A DNA stretch of 64,000 nt, from positions 744,001 to 808,000 of the forward strand of contig CAJQUW010002095.1 of NCBI GenBank assembly GCA_907163375.1, given 5' to 3'. Under the pieces are notes generated by a model. That model did no database searches, was not told where the DNA came from, and saw only the letters and a list, made by a program, of their open reading frames with translations. This document shows, piece after piece, positions 45,424 to 56,654 of this stretch (position 1 is its first letter; each line of letters opens with the position of its first letter). The DNA is from Prostheceraeus crozeri. Its lineage: Eukaryota; Platyhelminthes; Polycladida; Euryleptidae. The position numbers and the translations under genes are program-made.

Positions 45424-46720
45424 GGTGTATTTACCCAATGGCTTCATGATCTTTCTTCGCAACTATTTTAGTGGACGTCAACAAAGGTTTCGAATGTATG
45501 GTTATAAAAGCGGACTCAAGCTCGATGCCAGTGGAGTGCCACAGGGCTTGTTGATTGACCCTTATCTCTTTGGTCTCTACTTGTCTTCTTTGAAGCCGCT
45601 ACATTATTCAATGGTCATGATTGAGTATGCTGATGACATTTGCATAATCACCGGCAATCAGCAAAGGTTCGCGATGTAAGACATAGATCAAATAAATTCT
45701 GAAATTCAACACATTTCTAATTAGTCAGATAAAAAGTCTGAAATTGTCAGCAAGACAAAAGGTTTCTTCGTTTATTATCGAGGTGCATTTCATAATCAAT
45801 TGCATGTCAAATCAATTCTCATTACAATTCTTTCTCCGAAATGCCCGGTTATTCCAAAGCTGAAATTCTGGCAAAAATCACCTGGATATCATATGGATGT
45901 TGCAACCTTCAAAGATTCAAATGGAGATGGAGTTGGAGATATTAAAGGTATCATTGAAAAGATCGACTATGTCAAAGGAAAAGGTGGATTTTTGATTCTA
46001 AGCTCTGTTATACAAGGAAGTCTTGGTACAAACAAAACTCGATTGCCAGCTGTAACCGACTTTATGAATGTAGATCCCTTGGCCGGAAGCTTAGATGATG
46101 TCAAATTGTTAATGAAGAAATGTCGTAAAGAGAGCATTAAAATTACAATCGATCTGCCTCTTCATACTGGAAAACAGCATGAATGGTTCAAGAAATTTGA
46201 AAAAAGTGACAAAGCTTGTGAGAGTTAGTATCTTCGTGATCTTTGAAAGCAGTGTGCGGTCTTAGGAGTTATGATGGACAGTGATTTAAAGTGAAAAGGT
46301 CATATCCAACTGATAGAACGAAAATGTGCTCAACGCATCTGTATTCTGCGGAAAATTTTGTCGTTTGCCAGCGACGAGGAATTCTTGATGATTTTGAATG
46401 GAATCATAGGTTTATCGTTGAGTACGCCTGTCCAGTCTTCATCGGACTTTCTCAAGAGCAATCACACTCCTCAGAGAAAATTCAACGACTTTGCCTAAAA
46501 ATCAAAGGCATCACTATGTCAGAAGTCCTTTTCTCGAGAAGGTCTCTCTTGTCGCTGAATGTTCTGCAATGCTAACTCTCTACTGTATTTTCTCAATCCT
46601 GTGTTTCTACCAAGTGGTCGTATCTCAATGCGTTTTTTCAGAACTTCCTTGAGTCTCAATTCTTATTCACCATCAGTGTGTACTCGTATAATCAGGTAAT
46701 CACGTCATCTGCACCTCATC
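45424..46720 (+). mobile_element. LINE reverse transcriptase fragment, split by an SLC3A-like segment
   Basis: The first half (45424-45800) has R-N-Y-F-S-G-R-Q-Q-R-F-R-M, G-V-P-Q-G-L-L-I-D-P-Y-L-F and the catalytic E-Y-A-D-D-I-C-I-I-T-G. It ends with S-K-T-K-G-F-F-V-Y-Y-R-G-A-F-H-N. The second half (46244-46720) resumes with A-V-L-G-V-M-M-D-S-D-L-K, H-I-Q-L-I-E-R-K-C-A-Q-R, then V-E-Y-A-C-P-V-F-I-G-L-S-Q and L-P-S-G-R-I-S-M-R-F-F-R-T-S-L. The order is right for one LINE ORF of Jockey/I/CR1 style. About 400 bp of unrelated coding-like DNA lies between the halves. Stops and at least one frame change show it is dead. Confidence 0.83.
45835..46225 (+). pseudogene. SLC3A (4F2hc/rBAT)-like GH13 fragment inside the LINE
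   Basis: About 125 open codons. L-K-F-W-Q-K-S-P-G-Y-H-M-D is followed by ATFKDSNGDGVGDIKGIIEK and I-D-Y-V-K-G-K-G. Then come V-D-P-L-A-G-S-L-D-D-V-K-L-L-M-K-K-C and ITIDLPLHTGKQHEWFKKFE. This matches the start of the alpha-amylase-type fold: the D-S-N-G-D-G-x-G-D loop, the V-D-P-x-x-G-x-x-x-D element and the D-L-x-x-x-H-T-x-x-x-H-x-W-F strand. W-W-Q-x-x-P-type starts and the missing Asn of the usual D-x-V-x-N-H point to the SLC3A amino-acid-transporter heavy-chain group rather than an active amylase. No stop occurs inside. The transmembrane N-terminus and the rest of the fold are absent. It is either a retrocopied piece or a captured exon; a possible donor (GTGAGA) lies near 46218. Confidence 0.72.
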
Positions 46721-47698
46721 ATTGAGTCACATACTTTTATGATTTTCAAATCGCAATACGTATCTTCACTTCGATTGTATATTTTGATTACATTTCAAGA
46801 ATCAATATACGCATCTATCTCTCGCTTTTCCTCAACGGAAAAGGAAATTGAATCATTCTCCGAAACTTTCTCCTGCTCTGGAAAGCTCGAAATCACCTGC
46901 TCTCCTTCTGCCTTTATATTCCTTCATCCTCTTTAAATGCAGGACAAATAAAGGATTATAGGATATTCTTCTTTTGATATCCTAAATAAATGACTATTTT
47001 TGGCAAAGCAGGACAGTTAGTAGCACCACTCTAGAAAGAACTCCAACTTGAGGAAGTGACCTGAGAGAAGTTTGACTGTCAACTTCAAAGACAAAGGTTG
47101 CCGGAAATAAATTGCAATTTAACTGCATTGAGCAATCTTGAAAGCAATTTTAATTGAAGCTTACGATAATCAATTAAATTCAATCTTCCGATTGCGGGGC
47201 TCCATCAATTGCAGCTAATTTCTGACTGCCAGTGACTAGTGACTCCTAGCTTAAAATTTCATTACAATGAAGAACATTCAGCCCCAGCCTTAATTAGTTT
47301 TCAATAAAATTTAGACTGAAGCTACATGTAGATAGCATTGGTTTACTTGTTCCAACATGAGAAATGTGAGGGTCTGTCTAATTACTGGCTTCCGGTCAAT
47401 ATTAGCTTTCGAATATTCCGGTATACAAAATGACCACTACAACAAATAAGTATTTGTAGTATTTGTAAGTGACACTTACAAATCGTCACTAACACTAGAA
47501 GTCTTGAAAGTTCGTATCTACCAGACTTTCAGTATGTTGTGGGCTTATTGACTCAGACCCTCTGAGCTTTGTACTGCCTGAATCCGCTTTGTGTTTTTAC
47601 CTACTTTTAAAGAAATTCATTGTACGTTATTTTGCAATTACCTCAGAACCCCAGAGCAACATAGTCAAATAATTACATGAAACTTCACTTTCTTTCAG

Positions 47699-47891
47699 AG
47701 ATTCGAGAGGGAAGTTTGAAATCAATCTTGGGGCTATTTTACAGCCTTTCACGTTACAAACAGCAGTTGAAGAATCAGCTCAACGGAGGAATTGGAAGTG
47801 GTAATCCCGCTAGCAGCCCATCAGGACAATCTACTTCTACGACAACAAGCGGCAACAACAACGATTCTTCGTTATCCAGCAGTTCTTCACG
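47699..47891 (+). CDS. NAV: NAV exon: end of CH domain and start of Ser/Thr/Asn-rich linker
   Basis: A 193-nt exon between TTTCTTTCAG (to 47698) and GTAAGT (47892). The first two bases complete Glu, giving E-I-R-E-G-S-L-K, then SILGLFYSLSRYKQQ. This is nearly the vertebrate NAV signature A-I-L-G-L-F-F-S-L-S-R-Y-K-Q-Q and is the strongest single piece of evidence for the gene. The last CH helix ends at about exon codon 25. The remainder is low complexity (L-K-N-Q-L-N-G-G, then runs of S, T, N and G), as expected for the disordered NAV linker. The exon ends after two bases of an Arg codon, which the next exon's first base completes as CGG. Confidence 0.93.
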
Positions 47892-49699
47892 GTAAGTCAA
47901 CAACATGTACAATAGAGTTTTTCAACGTCAATGGATTCCAACTCCCCTTTCATTTTATCATACAGAGCAAAGGTTGTCAGTTGTCACTGCCATTGAATCC
48001 TAGGACATTCCTAATGCAGGATGCTTTAATTGAAGTGAATAATAATTATCATAATGTGAACAATAATAATTTTAATAAATATTTATTTCAATGACTAATT
48101 ACTCTTAAGAGGACAGATGCAGCGTTCCCACCTGCAGATATGAATGGTTCATCAATATTGAAAGATGTTAGCTCCACTTGCATTTTAGAGTCAAACTTGT
48201 CTGAATCCGGGATTTTCAAAATTAATCGCTTCTAATTGACTGCTGCTATCAAAAAATGCAATCAATTGATTGCTTAGCAGAAATTAATTGCAATTAACTT
48301 TTAATAACCCCTGGTCTGAATCTATGAGAGGACCTCCTTTAGTCCGTTTATCCTTTGCATTTAATCTTTAGCATGACTCGCATCTATCGGGCTGGACCTA
48401 TCCCATATTCTGATCCTTATTCGATGATTGAATGCTCGTGCTGCTGAAGGAATCATTGAAATACTGTGTACGCTATAGCTAATTAACTACCTTCCGGTCA
48501 CTGTAGTAGGCAAAATCTGCCAGAATACGGTATGAGCCGGCCCCTAACGGCTTGAAAACCTGGCCACATCCCTTCTTTTCCATTGATTAGACCGAAATAA
48601 TAACGAGTTCTTGAAAGGGATTTCGCAGTTTTTGATGAACGAACTGCCCGGGGACGCGTCAAACACGGGAAATAGGTAGTGATGGAGAAGAGAGAATATT
48701 GAGAGACTTTGGTGATTACACAGAATTAAATATTTTGTTTATCTGCTTCGGTTTGCTAGAAGTGTGATTAATACGGAATGGACGGCACATTGAGGAACCT
48801 ATTAGGTGGGCAAAAAGGAATTCCTAATACCTTACAGAGATAGGAAAAAAAGTCGTGCGTCGCTTGCGGATTAATGTGAGTTCCAGCTAAGTGCTTCGAT
48901 TGCCAAAATTCCTACAGATTCGAAGAATTCAGATCATTGCGCACAAGTTTTCTCCATATTGTTGACCCTTCCTATCATTATTAAAGAAAGTAGCAGGCGT
49001 ACGAAAATTAGTTCACTTGATGATTTCACATCCTCTCTTCGGCATTGCTCACTGTATAGTGCATACATTGAATCGAAGCCACACATCGATGTGTGTTTTG
49101 GTGTGTGCGAAGTGATATCACAGCACGCACGTATCTCTCACTGGCTCTGGTGTCCTCTGCTGACAGCTTATTGTTTGCCATTTCCAATAGCAAGCGATAC
49201 ACGAATTATCCATTTGAGAAGGAGCAAGTTGTGTGATGTGATGTGCCATTTCGATATTAAGGTTACATACAATTCTTCCTTTCTAGGAAACCGAAGCGCG
49301 CGCAGATGAATCTAATTCTGTGGGTGATTATGTTATTAATTGACACGTCAACACTCGCTCATTACTACAATTCAGTGCTTGTCTTAGGAGAATTGCACGA
49401 CTTTCCTCCCACGTGAACAGTATGTGGTTCACAACGCGCGTTCTCAATGAGTCAGCTCTCACTGGTTGGTAAATACTAAAAGCTGAGACAAGTTGTACGA
49501 ACAGATTTCATAGCATTATCGGCGCTCGATTTACACTTTGAATGAGAATGATTTGCTCTATTCTTATTTCCATGCTTTGTTTAGAATATTGTACTATGAT
49601 CCAATGTTGTGTTTTCATGGAATTCTACGAAGCGTGCGCGTAGAAATCGCAGCGTCTAGAGCAGTGGTCGGCAATTAAGATGTGATAGTGGGTCACAAG

Positions 49700-50870
49700 C
49701 AGTGGCACGCGGTAGGACTTCCGGGCACCAATTTTGAAAGGCAGCCCAGGCCTCCAAGCGTCATAAAAAGTCATAAAATTCCTGATTTTGAAAAAGGTCA
49801 TTAAAAGAAATAAAATATAGCAACTGTCATAGAAAGTGTTACAAAAAGAATTTTGTAATTTTTGTAAACTTTACTTCTCCGCATGTTTTTTTACAGAATC
49901 AAATTATAGGCCATTATCTATTTTATTGTGAAAACACATTTTGAAATATTTTCATTATTGAAAGCAAGAGTGTCCAAAGTCATATTGTAAAACAGAAACA
50001 ACTGTCGATGATAATCAGTCAAACATGTACCAGGCAGACGCCCTTCGTCAGTGACAATGAATGATCCGTGTCAAAGGCTACCTTTATCTATGATTATCCA
50101 TTTACAATTACCTCTCGTGTGTACGTGAACTTAAATTGCCGTAGTTATCATTTCTGACTTGATTCGTCATTATAGAAAGTGCTTTGCATGTAATGGCCTC
50201 CTTCATTGCCTTTGACGAAGTACGCATGCCTGAAATACAATTATGTATGTTTTACTGATTTTTATTATCAAGATCGGATTCAAAATGGTCATGACTTGAT
50301 TTCCTGAAGTGGGAGAGGAGCCACGTAGTCAGGATAAAAGACCTCGCAGTATATGTGCCTGCCCTCAAATTCTGACGCCTGAAGTTCTGATAGTCTTGGT
50401 CACCAAAGTGAAGCGTCCGTGACCAAGATTAAAGTAACAGTTGGGATTTGATGGAAGCAAATGTACTGCGAGTGGGAGTTATTTTATCCAAACTATGTTT
50501 TTTTTCTCCCACTCAAGAAAATATGAAAATGATACGGCTGTGCGCCAGTGTGCTCATAGGAAGAGACGGTTTCGACCCTTGCAATGCCGACACACATGCA
50601 TGAGTTTTATATGATTTTTTAACATGTTACCGATTGGATATAGAAGAATATAATTTTTGTTCCCTTAAATTGTTAGTTTTTAGAGTGTCATAATATGATA
50701 CGAGTCATGTAGATTATGACCCATGTGTATTTATCCCAATGTGTGGTTAGATGTGCGTTAAACGTCCATGTATCATTCCGTATGGTCATGACATTTTCTA
50801 AAATTGGTCATAAAATCATAAACTTTTTTGATCCGGAATCGCTGGGAGGCCTGAAGGCAGTAGTGGACTT
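49700..50870. mobile_element. Possible hAT-type relic(s)
   Basis: CAGTGGTCGGCAA at 49662 and CAGTGGCACGCGG at 49700 resemble hAT left ends. GGCAGCCCAGGCCTCCAAGC near 49740 is mirrored by GCTGGGAGGCCTGAAGGCAG near 50841-50860, and TCATAAAA-type repeats follow inside both. No clean target duplication or transposase was found. Confidence 0.35.
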
Positions 50871-51862
50871 AGAATTGTGTTATTCTGCACTTTCAAGCAT
50901 GCATAAAGGCTGCTGTGTAATACGCAGTAGTGGTCGTTTACATGACATTCTTGTATATTTAAATGTTAAGAGCAGCATTGCACACATCTAATTTTGTTTG
51001 CTATCAAGGAATTTTTTATCGTTCTAAAATTTATGTAGCAAATAATGAAAGTAGATGGCCTAACTAATTACACCTGGTGCTTTAATATCAAAATTCTAAA
51101 TTCCTTATCCATCGCTTTCTTGACCATCTCGCTTTCGGAATCCGCATGAAATGACCGTGATCATCAAAAGATTTTTGTCACGACTCAGACTCCGCGTCAT
51201 ATTGTCCAAGAATCAGTCTCGATTCTAGCAAAGAACACATAGGACGCGATTTGGTCGAATATATCAATCTTTTCTGGAACATTTCGTCATCGACATTTGT
51301 TGTAGCATGAGCTTGATCCTTATAGGGGAGCGAATCACCTGACGCGATTATGGCATGACTCAGACTCGAAGATAAGTAGGTTAAATGAAACATGCGGTTC
51401 CTAGCGGCAAGCACGCAATTTGGTCAAACATATGTATTGCATTCAAAAAGTTCAGATCCCTGATTAGGCGAGTAAGACATTCACAGGCAATGTCTCTCTG
51501 TCGCATATAAAGGACACTCATGAAATACCTTGAAAACAAGATCTTCGTCTCAGAACTTTTTGAGCTTCATTTGTAAAATGCACGAATGTTTGGATGAAGT
51601 GGACTTTCGCTTGGACCCAAATACTTGAATTTTATGAGCTGTAGTAAAACTAGACCAATTGCTTTGCATAATTAGCCAAATTGTTATGAGAGTTTTATTA
51701 CACTGTCTTTTTATCGGAACAATTTGCACCGGATATTGAATTGCTGATTAAAAGTCGAAGTCGGAGCCTTTGAAGGACGAAAGGACGATGGATATATTGT
51801 TTCATCAACATGGAATCATTGATGCGACTTTCCTTCATTTGAAGGAATTCCTACGGCGCACC

Positions 51863-52140
51863 TCATTTTGTTTCAATTTTCCCATTTTTCCTGAAATGTA
51901 TTTTTAAATGGTATAGGGCCAATTGTGGCATCGCTTCCTGATTCTCAATGACGCCCTCGTGAAATTCCATTGTGCAATCATGAAACTTCAAGGAACCCAC
52001 GCACTCGATAAACTGTAAAGCGCTCTCATCAAGCTCTAAGGTGCCTTTATGATACTCTGAGGTGCCCTTTTGATTGAGATTTGGCATATTAGAGCGCTTA
52101 TTCAACTTCCCTTCGGCGCCCCTTGCACGTTCATCAGATC
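51863..52140 (-). repeat. Degenerate minisatellite, period 21-24 nt
   Basis: On the minus strand the units resemble GGCACCTTAGAGCTTGATGA: GGGCACCTCAGAGTATCAT, AGCGCTTTACAGTTTATCGA, GGGTTCCTTGAAGTTTCAT, TTGCACAATGGAATTTCAC, GGGCGTCATTGAGAATCAG. In frame it gives an 80-codon periodic peptide (K-G-T-L-E-L-D-E, G-S-L-K-F-H-D-C, T-M-E-F-H-E-G). The frame is explained by the repeat; no gene is claimed. Confidence 0.55.
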
Positions 52141-54511
52141 CCTGTGACTGCGTAGATGTTTGGATTCAAACATTGAAATTTCTATAAATTAGCCGATAAA
52201 TCACATGACAGACTTCCCAACCGATCCTTCCATGCAAGCTGAATACCGTCTGGTGCATCGCTCTCATGATATTCCAACTTCTTGAACGGAATGTACTTCA
52301 ACGAATTGTTGATACCATACATAACTTCAACATCTGTCTTTCACGTTAAGGCTGTCTGTCTTCTTCCTTCAAGTTTACAATTTACACGCAATTGAAATTT
52401 CAAATTTTGTACTTATATTTCTACTCATTATGTCACTGAAGATATCGGAAAGTCGGAAAGTTGCGAAATTCTTGCGTTCGTAGCTCGAGATGAAAACAGA
52501 CTGTTTGATAGAGCTCCAAATCAATCATTGATGAGCAGTGAATACATTTGACACCAGTTGTCAATGTTGCTTTTGTCGAACTCAATCCTCACCTGGCTGT
52601 ATAGGTCCGCAGACCCTGCCAAAATTTGGGATCGGGTCATACTTTCAAAATATCTTCAGGGGTTCGAATTGATGAAGAAGATTAATATACTTGACAACCA
52701 TCATAAAACATAATAGCATTTTCATTTCAAATCAAATTTCATTTTGCATTGTAAATGACTTGAGACAGGCTTCAAAACAATGGAACTAGCTTGAAGCAGG
52801 CATGAAATCGTCTTGAATAGCTGGACCGAACTAGCCTGCTGAAAATCTCAAGCGGAAACAATATGCACGCTAACTCAGCACCTGCGTCATATGAGCACAA
52901 ATGACTGAGGAAATTCAAGACTGTCCTCCCAATTCATGGTCCAAAAATGAAAATTCAAAAACTAAGTTTCTCCTGAAAATGCTAACGCCAAGGTTATGAT
53001 AAAATGCAAATTTCTCGAAGGTTCTGAAGGCCCTGAGAAATGGTCTAGATCCAAAACGTCGACAAAATTGCATTCCATCATAACTTATTTATTTGGACTT
53101 TTGACTTTTCATTTCTTATGTGGTCCTCCCGCGCACTAACATAGTATGCATGCGTGATGATTGATGTAAAAAAATTGGAAAGCTCAATGTCCATTGCCCT
53201 GTCTTACATTTCAACGTGTTTATGCTTGCAGTGTAGTGTACGTGAGACAGACTCCAGAAATGTGAGCACTATAAATGATAACGAGGTTCTACACGTGCAG
53301 TACTTTCGAAGCAATCAGCAGACATAACGACGATATAAGTGAACATTTTTGAAAGATATAAGCTCGTGGATGCAAGAATCAGATAGATTTTGATCTGAAT
53401 TTAATCAATCATTTTCTAGATGTTTCGGGACTTCGCGGCTTGAACAAAAACAGCGCACTTCCAATTTCGTCACATCCGAATTGTTCACATGTCCGATTAC
53501 GTCACAAATTGCTTCCGATTATGGAAATATTATGAGTACATATGTCAGGGCAGTTCATATCGTAATCATCAGTGTTCGTCATGATGGACATGGTTGCAAA
53601 CCGAAAAGACTCGATTGGACATCAATGCTATATAAAAGAAATGTCAAGTTTAAGAGGACTTCAAAGAAAATTATCTTTGTAATCAGCGTCCCCGCCATGT
53701 TCCCACGCTAACAATGCCATAGAGACCACTGATTCCTGTTGAAAAGTAGGGAATGAATTCAATTGTGACACACGTTGACCTCATGTTCCAGCTTTCTCGA
53801 TTGAAATAGAGACATTTTGAGTTTGCTGTCACTGAAGAATGACTAATGCGTATCCAACCACTGCACACGTTGGTTACCGAATTGATGCCAAACTGTGGCA
53901 TGTCCAAGACGGTACGCGCCTCCCATGGTGATCTGTCATGCCTTGACTCATCATCTGGCCTGGTTCTAGCTTTCTGTACCGCTTGAACTCATTCATCAGC
54001 ATCAATTGTTTTAGTCACCATCGTGGGAATAATAATTTTCTAGATTAGGATTGACGATGTCTGTAGCAGCATGATGTGTGGAGCAGCTCTTTAGCTCTCT
54101 AAACACGAGTTCAGTTTGCGGTTAGCCAACAGAACGTACGTGCGATGAAACTCATCGCATTCCAAATGAGGAAGATTGTCCCCATGTCTTACGTAATCAC
54201 AGGATTTACTTGCATGTGACGAGACAATTTCAGATGTACGTCGCAAATTATGTTAGACGCGTTAACGGCACGACAGCAATTTGTTTTTGTCATTAGAGAC
54301 ATAAACCTCACATTCATCGCAAACCAGTGGTCGGATAAACATCTGAAAGGGTCAGGTCGAACTCCACACGCTTCGTTTGGGTTTTATGGAAGTAAAAATT
54401 TATAAACGTTGGAGCGACATTTTTTCGTCCTCCACAAATATTCTCCCAACAACAGCGACTCTCGTAAACAACATCAATCGTGCTGATCTCGATGTAAATA
54501 TTTTGTTACAG

Positions 54512-54642
54512 GCCGGTTAGCAGCAAATCGTGTCCCACTGGTTCTGGAATCCCTAGTTTGGTGAATCGTCGAAATTCTGACACTGGATTCGGAGATCATA
54601 AAGCTAACGGTGCAATTCATGACAACAACAACACTCAAATTG
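54512..54642 (+). CDS. NAV: NAV exon (probable): linker with an S-G-I-P motif
   Basis: A 131-nt open segment with acceptor TTTTGTTACAG (to 54511) and donor GTGAGT (54643). Its first base completes the split Arg codon left by the previous exon. It then reads PVSSKSCPTGSGIPSL, VNRRNSDTGFGDHK and ANGAIHDNNNTQI, with one base left over. There is no folded domain. The S-G-I-P tetrapeptide followed by basic residues (N-R-R) fits the SxIP class used to bind EB proteins, and vertebrate NAV linkers also contain an S-G-I-P-K-P segment. Assignment rests on phase, splice quality and composition rather than a long alignment, so it is less certain than the CH exons. No following exon was recognised in 54643-64000. 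Confidence 0.62.
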
Positions 54643-55099
54643 GTGAGTCATTTTGATCAATAATACCACTGCTGTTATCATCTGATAATTTCAAGTTTTA
54701 AGTATCAGATGGTAAGGATAGGAATGTGTTGTTGAATTCGGAAGTGAAGGATCACAGCCCCGAAACATCGATTAAAGAATTGTCTGATGAATTCCCAGAT
54801 ATTTTCATAAAATCTCGAGATGCTGAAAATGAAAAATAGTACAAATATAAAATGATAAAGTTTACTACGCTCTGAAAGACGTCTCTAAGTCATAGTTCCA
54901 ATGTAGCTTTTGCTTCAACGAACATATAAATGGGGACAAGTGAGCTTCATATCTACAATAACGCTGTTACATTTCTTTCACTTAGACGTACTACTTGTGT
55001 AAACGGAAATAGACACGGTAGTAATATTTGAGACATGACAAAAAAAATATTTTTAATTGCTATTATGAGGAATCATGCATTGAATTATTAACTAAATGA

Positions 55100-55321
55100 G
55101 AGGAGAAGACCGGTGAAGAGCGATCAACAACCTTCCTCTTCCAGAGACTGAGCATCGCCGTTCAGAGGGGAATGCCATATCCATCCTTGGCACATTGCCG
55201 AATACTGCAGGGCTGGATGAAGTTTTTAACTTATGATTTTTTATCTCTCTTTTGGATCTCGCTGTAATTTTATACCTTCTTGACTTCAATAAAGTTATAC
55301 GTCATGTTTTGTTAAAAAAAA
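55100..55321 (+). other. Possible 3' end of a retrocopy with A-tail
   Basis: AATAAA at about 55289 is followed about 20 bases later by a run of eight A (to about 55321). Upstream, the segment ACCTTCCTCTTCCAGAGACT to TGCAGGGCTGGATGAAGTTT has coding-like composition in mixed frames. This suggests the 3' end of a retrotransposed transcript or LINE. The source was not identified. Confidence 0.3.
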
Positions 55322-55344
55322 TGAAAGTCTATTCTCAAAACTTA

Positions 55345-55690
55345 TCTATACTCACTCACTCCACAATTTATCGTCCACTTTTTCCCGTGTTTCGAGTTTA
55401 GGACGTCCGCAAAAAGTGTGGGTCCGGTCTGATGGCGTTTATCCACGCGTTCCGATCTTGAACGTCAATGCGCCCAAGGTTTGACGCCTTGAAGTCGGCT
55501 CGCACGGTCTTCCCCTTAGCTTGCGTCCTTCTACGTCCAGATTCATCACTTTCTCTGGTCCTCTTGCACAAGAGGAGTCCTCTTGCATTCTTTGCACATG
55601 ACCATACCAGTGAAGTCTTCCACATCCAATGACAGCTTCCAATAGATGGATGCCAAGCCGTCTCCTGAGATCCTCAGTAGGAACCCGATA
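55345..55690 (-). mobile_element. LINE fragment: reverse transcriptase C-terminus
   Basis: The minus-strand frames read R-L-H-W-Y-G-H-V-Q-R-M-Q-E-D, then V-M-N-L-D-V-E-G-R-K-L-R-G-R-P. After a frame change they read D-R-N-A-W-I-N-A-I-R and P-D-P-H-F-L. W-Y-G-H-V-x-R-M, R-R-L-R-G-R-P and D-R-x-x-W-R are the standard last motifs of LINE reverse transcriptases. It ends close to a GTGAGTGAGTATAG-type tail. It differs in sequence from the fragment at 16461, so it is a different family. Confidence 0.8.
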
Positions 55691-56654
55691 ATCCTAAAAA
55701 TCCTAGAGGATAATCCTTAAAATTCAGCATTCAGCTGTTACTGGGTTGGTGATGATTGATGTAGAACAATTATAATGCATTTGATCAGTACACCTAATTT
55801 TTAGCATAAAGCCGATAATAAATATTTTGCGTTGTCTATAGTGTCTAAATTACACCTCTTATTCATCAAATTTTTTCCAAAGAAATATGATGGAACGATT
55901 AAGAAAATTAATAGTTATACCGAGGTACCATCATCTCTTGGAAAGACCATCATACTATCACAATTTCGCCTTATTAAACGCCAGATAGTAGAATTTCTGC
56001 TAATTTCAATCCTGTCTTAAGGGATAAATTATTGCGATTTTGCATCCCTTTTTCCTCACTGGATGTTTGAAATATTAATTCACTCTTTTCAGTTACATTT
56101 CAAGCATCAATGGCGTTTAAACTGTTTCGATAGAAATGTATTTTCTTTAAATTCAAAGCTGCTACAAAATGTCCAAATTGTAGCAAAAGATTAATATAAT
56201 GAAGCTGCATAATCTTTTTGCGCCCAATTAAGATACTAGCTATCTTAGTGCTTTTTATATGCAAATTTAGATTTTTTCAGAATGAACATCTAACCAGCTG
56301 TTACATTTCTCGAAAGTATACCAGAAATTGTAAAAAACATTTTTATTTGACAATTTATCAGCCTCTTCTTTTCGAACACGACTACCACATATTGAGAGAT
56401 ATTCGATGCACAATGATGAAGCGCACGTTAAGACCATAGAATTTGATAACAATAAACCCTCAAGAATAGAATTTTAGCTCAATTCACAATCGTAGCACAA
56501 AAGTCGCATGTATTTTCACTTATGCATGTTCATGTACTTGTCGACGACACCCTGTTCTTGATAATTTAAATTCTGTTATACTAGACTTTATTGCATCAAA
56601 ATAATTTAATTTTCTTATCAATTCAATGCTTTGAAATTTCTTTGGCATTTGGAA

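Larger units (their letters stand above)
32286..47698 (+). other. NAV intron, 15.4 kb
   Basis: It contains a family-2 SINE, a possible minus-strand exon, a SINE beside the Ty3/gypsy element, and the LINE split by the SLC3A-like segment. 32286-34572, 34756-37538, 37746-39589, 43515-45423 and 46721-47698 show no supported gene. 38806-38965 has raised GC and a good-looking + strand acceptor (TCTAGTCTTGTACAG to 38805) but no convincing donor or protein. 43521-43676 has loosely inverted ends around TTTTGACATT. Confidence 0.8.
47892..54511 (+). other. NAV intron, 6.6 kb
   Basis: It contains the possible hAT relic and the minus-strand minisatellite. A 116-codon + frame at 48959-49309 has no recognised motif and no splice support. 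The remainder (47892-49660, 50871-51862, 52141-54511) is AT-rich without supported features. Confidence 0.75.
9029..54642 (+). other. NAV: Neuron navigator (NAV/UNC-53-like) gene span, partial
   Basis: Four exons on the + strand read in one continuous frame across three large introns. The phases agree at every junction: the first exon ends on a codon boundary, the second ends after one base and the third supplies two, the third ends after two bases and the fourth supplies one. From memory of human NAV2/NAV3, the peptide matches the second half of the N-terminal CH domain and its exit into a low-complexity linker. NAV proteins are microtubule plus-end and actin-linked cytoskeletal regulators that guide axons and migrating cells. 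The start codon, the first half of the CH domain, the coiled coils and the AAA+ domain are not in the window, so the gene extends past both ends. The span is dominated by introns rich in mobile elements. Confidence 0.85.

Noticed and set aside
48959-49309. 116-codon + strand ORF
   Set aside because: No recognised domain, no splice sites of quality, composition like the intron; treated as chance.
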